The position numbers and the translations under genes were made by a program. A stretch of DNA of 64,000 nucleotides from Aspidapion aeneum (lineage: Eukaryota; Arthropoda; Insecta; Coleoptera; Brentidae): positions 4,160,501 to 4,224,500 of the forward strand of contig OY755048.1 in NCBI GenBank assembly GCA_963576565.1, written 5' to 3'. The notes under the pieces were generated by a model, which worked only from the letters and a program-made list of their open reading frames with translations, searched no databases and was not told the DNA's origin. Shown here one piece after another: positions 43,842 to 52,167 of the stretch. Each line of letters opens with the position of its first letter. Position 1 is the first letter of the stretch.

Positions 43842-44285
43842 GTTTAAAATTTAAAAAGAAAAAACAGACCAAAAATTTCAAACAAAAACAAACTTCTAAC
43901 CTCACTTATTACCGGTGTACAAAAGGTCTTTTTTACACAGTTTTTATTAAGTAGGTAATATAATTTTAAGTTCATCACACATCTCACTAAAACCAGAACA
44001 GTTGTTTTATTTGGTAACGCGATTTGAAATATACTAAAAGTTTTAAAAAAACATTATCTGCGCGGAAACGACCAGTAACTAGCGTGGTGGGCGACGCACG
44101 TGGACGAAAATGACTGGCCTCCCCGCTGTGTTGCCGTTTCTTCTGGTTCGTGGCTCGTTAGTTTACGAAGGCTGCGCTTTGTATATTACTTTGTCAAAAT
44201 ACAACGCAAAAAATCTTGTATTTCGTATTATTAATTTCGCCTTGTTGAAGTTTACACTTTTGCCGTGTGGTCTTAAGCACAAACA

Positions 44286-45254
44286 ATTTTTTTTTAATTT
44301 GTGCTGTCAAATACTAAAAAAAATATGTATTAAAAGCTTATCTTACTAAGCTTTTTAAATTTTACTATGAAGAACACGAATCATTTTAGGCCTGAAACTA
44401 CTTATAGTCGCCAATTAATTAGTAGAAAGCAACATTTTTATTAACATGAAAATGTCCCGGCGAAAACGTGACAAGTTTTTAAATTTAAATATTACCTTCA
44501 AAGTGATGGAGCTACTAACTGAAAGTTACCATTTATAAAAATTTAAAGTTTCTAGATTTGTAAAAATATATGAAGGTTTTTTATTTTATCCATCCATCCA
44601 GAAAATTAAATAAAAAATAAATTACGTTACAAGAAATCTGTATAGATTTTGCGGGATTCTATCGATTTCATGAAATTTTGCTTCTTTCTGCCCTTCAAAA
44701 GTTATCCAAATTCATATAAAATCTTCCTAGTATAATTTTAACCCTACCGACAGAGCAGAGGCGCAGCTCTTTGCGGTCCGACCACAAAGTATTTGTTTTC
44801 CGACCGACCAAGCCCAGGTGGATGGACGGCACCTGATTGGCAGATTTTTTTGAGATGCGCTTTTAATTGCTTTCGAGTGTGCTTTTCGGGACCTCTTTAG
44901 ACGGCAGTACGCAGAGTTAAAAAATAAATCAGTGTCGTTCCTGTAGGTGTAGGAATAGAAAGTTTTATTATCTATTTTTATTTCTTTAGTTTACGCCATA
45001 ATTAAATAAAATAATTTTCATGAGTATATCCGCCGATGGTCGGCTTTTATTTTTGTTTAGCTGACTTTGCAAAAACTATAACAGCCAATTTTTCCGCAAA
45101 GAAAATTCATTCCACGTGGCGATTTAAAGTTTTAGTATAAAGGGAAGTGGTGCGATAGAGAGGACCGCGATGAACAATGTCGGAGAGTTTTTTAATTATG
45201 GACAATAAATCGTTTTATGTTTGGGAAATAAAAATGTATTATTATTCTGTAACG
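44286..45254. other. Unassigned DNA
   Basis: No gene is supported. A relatively GC-rich patch lies at 44745-44900 without recognisable motif. Confidence 0.45.
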
Positions 45255-46240
45255 TTAAAATTAAAGTAATAAAATCATTATTTTCCTAAACAAAACCGTC
45301 TTGTACAAAATTTTTAAAAAAGTTGTGTGATAAATTTGGTCTGAAAATGCTAAAATCTAATTGTCCCATCTGTAAACGATTTCGTTCGGTAAGGCTATTT
45401 TTCGATGTTACAGAAATCGTCCCTGTGTTACAGATCGGGACATTTTTTTCTTGGGAATTTAGTTAAAAAAATTAGTTTTTATAATCTGCCTTGATATTTT
45501 TGGCGATTATCTATTGTTGTAATTTTGTCTTGTTCCGAAAATTGTGTGTTTTCTAATTTTTGCCCTTTCTGTAATGTTGATGTCCTTTCTGTAACACCTG
45601 ATATTTAAGTCCAGTGTTATTTTAAACCTTTTTTTTATAATTTTAAGTTGTGCTTTAGATACAACTTAAGTAAAACAATAAATTATTTTTAATAATTTGT
45701 GAGGAAAAATACTAGAAATACCTAACCATAATCTCTAAAAATTAGTTTTTATTACATATTACATATAACCAATAAAATCAACATTTATCCAAACAAAACC
45801 GTGAAAATCTTGGCTTGACCGGAAAATGCTAAAATGTAATTGTCCCATCTGTAACAGGATTTGTCCCGTTCGGTAACGCTATTTTTCGTTGTTACAGAAA
45901 ATATCCCTGTGTTACAGATCGGGACATTGAATTTTTTTTTCGAATTTATTTTGACCATAGTTGTATTTATAATTTGCCTTGATATTTTTGACCATTATCT
46001 ATTTTGTTTTGTGCCATAAATTGTGTGTCTTTTAATGTTTGTCCTTTCTGTAACGTTGATGTCCCTTCTGTAACACCTAAACTACCTGATATTTTTGTCA
46101 AATTTGCAAGTCCAGTGTTATTTTAAACCATTTTTTTTTATTTCTTACTGGCTAACTTATTTCAGGCAGATTTGAACACATTTTATTGATTTTTGGGTAA
46201 GTAATATGACAAGAACTACCGCGTTACAGATGGGACAAAA
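45255..46240 (+). repeat. Diverged direct duplication rich in GTCCC...CTGTAAC motifs
   Basis: Blocks 45255-45640 and about 45770-46135 align (offset near 480-500 bp): AAACAAAACCGT, AATTGTCCCATCTGTAA, GTTACAG, GTGTTACAGATCGGGACATT, CTTGATATTTTTG and TCCAGTGTTATTTTAAACC. Within each, the motif GTCCC-N(2-4)-CTGTAAC occurs in both orientations, about eight times overall, the last as GTTACAGATGGGACAAA at 46222. Likely a non-autonomous element with repeated sub-terminal motifs. Ends not defined; non-coding. Confidence 0.65.
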
Positions 46241-46555
46241 AATTGACTATTCCAACTAAAACGCCTTAAAAACGCAACTCAAACACCTAGTTATATCTTA
46301 CTAGCTTATGATGAAAAAATAGTGAACAATAGCTTATAGTCTGACAAGTTCAATTTACAACAATTTTGAGCTAGTAATAAAAAAAAATTACAGCAAAGAT
46401 TTTGATTTTGTTCCAAAAAAAAGTGCCTAAAATTACACTTTGCGAGGGGTATTTCGGTACTCATTTTTTGTACACCGATTACACTTTCATGCCAAAGATT
46501 ACACATGATTACAATATTTTACACTTCGGATTACAACTATTACACCTAATTTCCC

Positions 46556-46740
46556 CTGATTACACCTGATTACTCCTGATTACACCTGATTACAACATGA
46601 TTACACATGATTGCACATGATTTCACATGATTACAACATGATTATACATGATTACAACATGATTACACATGATTATACATGATTACAACATGATTGCACA
46701 TGAGTACAACTAATTACACATGTTTATAAAATGTTAACCA
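46556..46740 (+). repeat. GATTACA minisatellite, left array
   Basis: Repeats of GATTACACAT, GATTACAACAT and variants, period 10-12 bp, imperfect. Preceded by scattered ATTACAC units from about 46478. Part of transposon G. Confidence 0.9.
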
Positions 46741-46749
46741 CATTATTTG

Positions 46750-46800
46750 CAGCGGCGCGCCCAGGAATTTATGTCGGCCTTTGACCTAGTGATATGGGTC
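46750..46800 (+). repeat. hAT-MITE-like left terminus inside transposon G
   Basis: CAGCGGCGCGCCCAGGAATT resembles CAGTGGCGCACCCAGGAAT of the hAT MITEs. No partner terminus was seen. Confidence 0.5.
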
Positions 46801-47258
46801 AGACCCGATATTGTGACGACCAAAAAAAAAATGGTATGCAGTTCTGTCGCATCGTGACATTGGTTGACTGTGACTACTATTTTTTTTAACAAGACACTAT
46901 CAGTAGGAAAAAAGTTGCTGAGGTAAATGGTATACTTTAGTTTGCTTTGCGTTGCTTTGTTGGAATCTATTAACATATTAAACGTTTTTTTAAGGTTTTC
47001 ATATTATATTTACACAATTGTTTGAGTACGCATAAAGCGAGTTTCGAGAATAATTTGAGTTTCTTCATTCATTCCTGAATCACTTCATTTTGGAAAAGGG
47101 AAATTGAATATCTTTTGTTAGCAAACCTTTCTTAGTGTTTCTTGATTTTTTATGGGTTATCGTGAAAAAAACAAATATATTAAAATTCACATTTTAACCA
47201 TTGGACATTCCAACAAACTGTCAAAGGTATTCAAAAAAAATAAAGTTCGATGTACATG

Positions 47259-47361
47259 ACCGGAAACTCACTTTACAGGTCTCCACAGATTTACAGGTCT
47301 CGCCTGCGGCAAGCCCTGTAAACATTCTGTGTCTACCTGTAAAGTTCCATTTTCCGGTCTA
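47259..47361. repeat. Small foldback MITE, 103 bp
   Basis: GACCGGAAACTCACTTTACA (47259 onward), then GGTCT, is mirrored by ACCTGTAAAGTTCCATTTTC and CGGTC at 47335-47361. An internal CTTACAGG-type repeat is also present. Target duplication not clear. Confidence 0.7.
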
Positions 47362-47462
47362 GTAACGTAAATACCTATTGGACTCTTGGTTCTTTTAGGA
47401 TGGCAGATATGCATTTTTACAATCCATGGATTGCTGCAGTAATGTAAAACTACAATACAAAG

Positions 47463-47675
47463 GATGTCCAGTGGATGTCCAATGGACGTCCAATGGACGT
47501 CCCTTTATGTCCAGAAATGGACGTCCATTGAACGGACAAAAGTGTCCAATATGTATCGTCCATTGGACGTCCATTGGACGTCCACTGCTGTGTTATGGAC
47601 TAACAATGGACGTCCAGAATGTCCAGACATGGACGGTAATTGGACGTCCATTGGACGTTTTTGTGCTGTCTGGGT
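47463..47675. repeat. GGACGTCC palindrome array with CTGTCTGGG end
   Basis: Seven exact GGACGTCC octamers, each self-complementary, with many partial copies (GGATGTCC, GTCCA, GGACGG). Typical spacing is 10-11 bp (TGGACGTCCATTGGACGTCC). The right edge GGACGTTTTTGTGCTGTCTG, then GG, looks like a defined transposon terminus; the matching left end is not seen. The long open frames here in three phases are a by-product of the array. Confidence 0.8.
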
Positions 47676-48044
47676 AGCATAGCTAGGAGCAGAGCACACA
47701 TGCTTAAAGGTCAAATCATGCTCGCAACTTAGATCAACTTAATACAAAGTGCGCAGATTTTTTACCGCATAAAAAATCTCGGCTTGCTGTCTTATGAGTA
47801 TGAATTGACCCTAAGGGTGTTATGAAATTTCTAGATTAGTTTTACATACAAAAGCAAATAATTGCATGCAAGTTTCTTCTATTGTTTTATTCGAATGTTA
47901 CTTACCCTTCAATAAACATTTCACTCTTTGACCCTACCGTCGCGTCGGCTAAGGTTCACACATAAAAAATAAATCTTAAAATAAACACTTTAATTGCGCA
48001 TGACTGTACGCATGCGCAATAACCAAAATTTTCAAAAATTGCCA

Positions 48045-48240
48045 CTTGATTACAACATGATTACAACTTGATTACACCTGATTACACCTGATTACACCTG
48101 ATTACACCTGATTACACCTGATTACACCTGATTACACCTGATTGCAACTTGATTACAACTGATTACAACTGATTACAACTGATTACAACTGATTACAACT
48201 GATTACGCCTGATTACACCTGATTACACCTGATTACAACT
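48045..48240 (+). repeat. GATTACA minisatellite, right array
   Basis: A near-perfect 10-bp tandem, first GATTACACCT units, then GATTACAACT units, then GATTACACCT again, about 18 units. Same orientation as the left array. Adjacent to the right terminus of transposon G. Confidence 0.93.
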
Positions 48241-48286
48241 TGCCTGTACACCAAATTACACCACCGAAATACCCCTCGACACTTTG

Positions 48287-48865
48287 GCTTACGAAATAGT
48301 CAAACATCCAATAAAGTAGGTATTTTCATTAAAAAATATTGTTTCGAAAACTAACGAGGATTTGTAGATTTTATGGGACCAAAATTAGTCCAATCAAAAA
48401 GTGGTTTATTTAAATAAGATAAATTGTTGTTTTAATATGGTTCAAATGCCGACAATTTACTCCCGACATCGATATTTTATTAATTTTATTAAATTAGAAT
48501 ACGACATCGATATTTCTAATCGCTTCTGTCCGAAGAAAATTGATGTTGCGCATGGATTATTCAATATGTAGCTCTCAAATACCACTTTTCTGATCATTAA
48601 TCTAAATTATTGCTACTTAAAATATGCCTTAGATGAAATAAGAACAAAAAGTCTGATAGAAAGCCTACCCTACCTACATAAATAAAATTTCCGCAATTTA
48701 CCTAAGGTTTTTTTAAAATAATATCGGTATAAAAAAATAACTTTGAAACTAATATTTTATAATATCGATAAAGTACAATAATGCTGGCTTGAATTTTGTA
48801 TGGTAATTTTTTTTTTGTATTTTCGAATGATAAAAATATTTTTATTAAAAAATAAAATAACAAAT
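48287..48865. other. Unassigned AT-rich DNA
   Basis: No gene or repeat recognised. Confidence 0.45.
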
Positions 48866-49483
48866 CCCTTGGAAAAGACGGAGTAACGGCAGAAATGCTC
48901 AAGTACGGTGGAAAAACTGTAGTTAATACCCTCCATATCCTACTGAATAAAATACTAAAAGAAAAAATAATCCCAAACAACTGCAAAGAATCCATAACTA
49001 TTATTCTACACAAGAAAGGCCATAGAGCAGACCTAAAAAACTATCGACCTATAACAGTCCTTAATGTAATTTATAAGCTTTTCACGAAAATATTAACAGA
49101 TAGACTAACAACAAAATTTTACGGATATCAATCAAAAGAACAAGCAGGCTTCAAAAAAGGTTTCAGTACAGTTGACCACCTTTTAACCATTAAAATTCTA
49201 ATACAACGAGCCAACGAATACAACAGTCCACTTTATATTTCGTTTATAGATTTTGAAAAAGCTTTTGATATCATTGAGCACTGGGCAGTTAAAGAATATT
49301 TAATTAATAGCCGAATCGATCACAGATACACAAATTTAATAGCAAATATATATAGCGAAGCAAACATCAATCAAAATTCACGAAGGAACCAAGCCAATCC
49401 AAATAAGAAGAGGTGGCAGACAGGGTGATACAATATCCCCTAAATTATTGAACCAGGCCCTAGAAGATGTTTTTAAAAACTTC
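48866..49483 (+). pseudogene. LINE fragment (RTE/Daphne-like), RT fingers and palm
   Basis: A + strand RT fragment, open from 48895 to 49428. It reads LGKDGVTAEMLKYGGKT, KESITIILHKKGHRADLKNY, RPITVLNVIYKLFTKILTDR, EQAGFKKGFSTVDHLLTIKI, motif A ISFIDFEKAFDIIEHWAV and LINSRIDHRYTNLIANIY; after a frame shift at about 49370, IRRGGRQGDTISPKLLNQAL appears in another frame, followed by EDVFKN. The fragment stops before FADD at the junction with a Penelope copy (about 49484). It is the counterpart of the LINE inside the P-like element. Confidence 0.88.
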
Positions 49484-49518
49484 TTCTGTCTGATCGTTTG
49501 ACAAGAACATCCAAAAAA

Positions 49519-50706
49519 GGTAAGGCCGAATCTTTTGGATGTTCTTGTCAAACGACAAGGGCGCACCCAGGGGGGGGCCGGGGCCCGGCCCCCCCTAAGC
49601 CTTAGATTTTTAATATATTTTCTACATATTTGATGATAAAACATGAAAAATACCTGAAAATTTGACATCAGGATTCGGGCCCCCCCCCAACCCCAAGCTG
49701 TGGCGTAGTTGCGAAAAGACATGATGACCTTTTTTTTTTTTTGGGCGCAGGATTTTTGAGGGCGCCCTTTGTACGTGTCGGCCTCCCCCACACATGATGA
49801 CCTTTTTTTTTTTTTGGTCGCAAGTTTTTTGAGAGCGCGCTTTGTAGCTGTCGGCCCCCCCCCCAAGACACATTCCTGGGTGCGCCACTGCAAACGGTCA
49901 GACAGAAACATTCAAACCACTGTATATAGGAAACCTACACACACGGGACAGTACCTAAATTTTAAGTCTAATCATTCTGTTGCTAGAAAACAAGGAGTTA
50001 TAAGAATTTTGTATTTAAGAGCCATAAATATTTGTAGTAATAATGAAGAATTAACCACAGAAATTAACAACATTGAAAAGGACTTACAACAGAATGGTTA
50101 TTCCGAGAAATTAATAAACTCAACGATATTTAAAATTAAAAACAAACTAAATGTACCAAATTCTCAAAATAATAATCCGTTAGGTGTTATTAACATTCCA
50201 TATGTTCAAGGGATTTCAGAAAACATAAGACGAATAGCTAAACACTATAATATAAAAATAGTATTTTCTTCGGGAAATACGATAAGAAGTTTTGTAACTA
50301 AAACAAAACCAGACAATCCCTCAAATAATAAGGAATGTATTTACCAAATCCCGTGTGAGTGTGGTAAATCATATGTAGGTGAAACGAAACGCTCTATTAG
50401 GGGATATTGAAAAAAAAATCCGGTTTAGCAGATCATGCAGAAGCTGAAGTTTTACATAAGAAGTCGCATTGGCGAAAACGAAAGTTTATTGAAGCTGCGT
50501 TTATAATGCAGAATAAAGAAGTTTTCAGTCAACCAAGCACGGACATACCAAACATATGGAAACCACTCCTTAAGGAAAACAGGCGTCTTAGGGTTAAAAA
50601 AAGGGGGCGGGCCGTCACACCTGACTGCACACCAAGTAGTATAAGTAGTAGCCTAAAGACTAGATTGTTTAGTTTACACTTGATAACGGTTAGAGATACT
50701 TACTAA
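49519..50706 (+). pseudogene. Penelope protein: RT end plus GIY-YIG endonuclease (broken)
   Basis: RT thumb-side block: LLDVLVK, then after the MITE RSDRNIQTTVYRKPTHTGQY, matching the (F)LDVLVxR...YRKPTHTxxYL block of Penelope RTs. Linker to about residue 130: ARKQGVIRILYLRAINIC, NNPLGVINIPYVQGISENIR. GIY-YIG domain: CIYQIPCECGKSYVGETKRS. Relative to copy 2 about 35 bp are missing here and a stop follows (50408); a second gap of about 30 bp removes part of the block after LADHA. The remainder reads HWRKRKFIEAAFIMQNKEVF, IPNIWKPLLKENRR and ends at TAA 50706. GIY-YIG nicks DNA for target-primed reverse transcription. Not functional. Confidence 0.88.
49556..49890. mobile_element. hAT-type MITE inside Penelope copy 3 (335 bp)
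   Basis: The right terminus CCTGGGTGCGCCACTG is intact; the left (CAAGGGCGCACCCAGG) has two changes from CAGTGGCGCACCCAGG. CAAACGAC/CAAACGGT flanks agree at six of eight positions. The interior contains C/G runs and two tandem copies of a CATGATGACCTTTTTTTTTT, then GCGC block (about 49718-49840). Non-coding; the long minus-strand frames across it are artefacts of its composition. Confidence 0.85.
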
Positions 50707-50765
50707 CCGAAACGTCGTGTTTTAAAATAAATAAAGACAATGGAAGTCCGAAATTTTATTTCTAG

Positions 50766-51540
50766 ACAATCATTGTCTACGAGTTTCAAACAAAAAATTC
50801 AGTGAGTTTCGTAACAAACCGAAAATTATTAGGAACTGTAAAAAAGTGTTAATAACTCAATTAACATAACCTTCGGGTGTTACATTTTTTCGAAATAACA
50901 GACTGAACTTGTTTTAAGTCGGCCTCCTTTCAATAATAATGATTGAAGATCCTCGCCGCTAACACCTTAAACAGCTATATTTATTTTTTATCTCTTGAAA
51001 AATTGTAATATTTTTATAATAAATTACCTATATTGGCTTCTTAAATTATATGTATAGGGCCCTATCCCATGACCATGATGGATCAACTACCATATTTAAA
51101 TTATGATTTGATAAAATCGTTAGAAAAATAACGCTTCTGGTGGTTTCAATGTGTTCTTCTTCTCTTGGTTATTTTTAAACCTTGGTAGATTTTTGCCTGC
51201 TATCTCTGGTTTCAATCTCTAAGAAAGCACTCCATAGTGTTTCAACTTGAAATACAATCCTGTACCATGTCAAGATATGTACTCAAAAGCAGTCCGGATC
51301 TGCCCAGATTCCCTTCTAGCCCTGGCGAAGGCTAACAAGGTGACCCCTGCGTGTATGCCACAGGTGTAAGAGGGAACGAACATGCAGATTCTCAATAGCA
51401 AGAACAGAATCAGAAAAACCATTTATGGAATTCCAAAAACTTCGATAGGTGTTTCAAGTAATGTGTAAATAAAGAACATCAAAATCACTGGCATTTAACA
51501 CCGAGGCAAAATTACATAGTGAAATCCTCTCAGCTGTGAA
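50766..51540. other. Post-Penelope sequence and unassigned DNA
   Basis: 50766-50795 (GACAATCATTGTCTACGAGT, then TTCAAACAAA) is found inverted at the 5' end of Penelope copy 2, so it is probably Penelope sequence. Beyond that nothing is recognised. Confidence 0.5.
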
Positions 51541-51790
51541 CTCCTCAACATATGAGGAAATAAATTAGACAGGGGACTCATAACCCATCACTGTACACTG
51601 AAGAAACACAAACAGAAAGGAAATTTATAGAGATGATTCCAACAGCAGAAGAATCAGCCGCATACATTATAATGGAGTGCCCAGCATTAGCCTTCTGTAA
51701 CCCAAGAAACCTCCTGGAGAATAATTCATCCGAGGAGGCCGAAAATCAGAACAACCAATGGATCAGACAAACACTACATAGAAGATAAAA
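51541..51790 (+). pseudogene. C-terminal relic of another LINE (RNase H-distal zinc-knuckle region)
   Basis: A frame reads GLITHHCTLKKHKQKGNL, then after stops and a shift TAEESAAYIIMECPALAFCN and SEEAENQNNQWIRQTLHRR, to a stop at about 51788. GH(C)xLxxH...C...ExxxHxxxECPAL is the conserved C-terminal block of LINEs in the Jockey/R1/I groups. Only this tail survives. The upstream part is unreadable. Confidence 0.65.
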
Positions 51791-52167
51791 ACGTTTTTTA
51801 ATTCTTTATTGGGTAATTTTTTAAAATGTAGTTTTTTCCTCGTACCATAAAAACGAAAGTAGCATTGGTTGTAAAAAGACAATACACAATTGTTGATTAT
51901 TTCTTCTGATTGGTCATAAAATGTTGCATTCAATTTAACAGAAAATTACAGTAGCTACTGGTACTACCCAATAAAATTTAAAGCGAAAAGTGGAAAATTT
52001 GTCAGAGTTATTGGGTTATAGATCCGTCAATTTTAAACCTATTGTTTTAAACAATATTATGTCGTTCTACCGCTTTAACAAATTTAAATATTCGGTACTG
52101 TGGAAATACCTATTTGGTGTTTTTTATTAGTTTAATACAAGGTGTTAGATAAATAAATATATAGCCC
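51791..52167. other. Unassigned AT-rich spacer
   Basis: No gene or repeat recognised. Confidence 0.4.

Larger units (their letters stand above)
42116..44176 (-). mobile_element. P-like DNA transposon (THAP domain), internally deleted, with nested LINE
   Basis: The terminal inverted repeats are perfect over 36 bp: 42116-42151 starts CGCAGCCTTCGTAAACTAAC and is mirrored at 44141-44176; weaker similarity continues inward. CTTTGTA is duplicated on both sides (42109-42115 and 44177-44183), and D copy 1 shows the empty site TTATTACTTTGTATATTAC. A THAP domain reads inward from the right end, the position expected of the N-terminal domain of P-element transposase. The catalytic part is missing, and the middle is occupied by a LINE fragment (42650-43478). 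Assignment to the P superfamily rests on THAP plus a 7-8 bp duplication and is inference. Confidence 0.8.
41885..44285. mobile_element. Repeat element D, copy 2, split by the P-like element
   Basis: The left part 41885-42115 and right part 44177-44285 together align with D copy 1 (55905-56248). Each end carries the 14-bp near-palindrome GAAGTGTAAACTTC (GAAGTTTACACTTT at the right). Shared interior: ACGCTCATTCGGGTGAAGTC, GAGAGGAACAGTCAGCA, TTACCAGAGTAATTTATACC and TTGCCGTGTGGTCTTAAGCA. Unoccupied length about 340 bp. Non-coding, class unknown. Confidence 0.8.
46443..48278. mobile_element. DNA transposon G (1836 bp) with GATTACA minisatellites, 8-bp target duplication
   Basis: Inverted termini CGAGGGGTATTTCGGT at the left and ACCGAAATACCCCTCG at the right. 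ACACTTTG is duplicated exactly (46435-46442 and 48279-48286). An 8-bp duplication fits hAT-type transposition, though the terminal bases are not the usual CAG. Both subterminal zones are arrays of a GATTACA-based 10-11-mer in the same orientation. The core holds a hAT-MITE end (46750), a 103-bp foldback (47259-47361) and a GGACGTCC array (47463-47670). No transposase relic was found. Confidence 0.88.
49484..50765 (+). mobile_element. Penelope-like element, copy 3, with inverted 5' end
   Basis: The longest Penelope copy. The first 33 bp (49484-49516) are an inverted duplicate of the element's own next segment: GTTTGACAAGAACATCCAAAA then, on the other strand, TTTTGGATGTTCTTGTCAAAC (49534-49554). 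The coding text is interrupted by the hAT MITE 49556-49890 and resumes at 49891. The 3' UTR ends GAAATTTTATTTCTA at 50765. It is inserted at the broken end of a LINE. Confidence 0.88.

Noticed and set aside
47426..47714. Three overlapping frames with repeated short peptides
   Set aside because: Product of the GGACGTCC palindromic array, which stays open in several phases.
46556..48240. Possible CRISPR-like array of GATTACA repeats
   Set aside because: Units are contiguous 10-11-mers without unique spacers, inside a transposon, in a eukaryotic setting.
49378..49911. Long minus-strand frames (up to 177 codons) around 49.4-49.9 kb
   Set aside because: They run through the C/G- and A/T-run-rich hAT MITE and across its edges; no motif and no conserved start.
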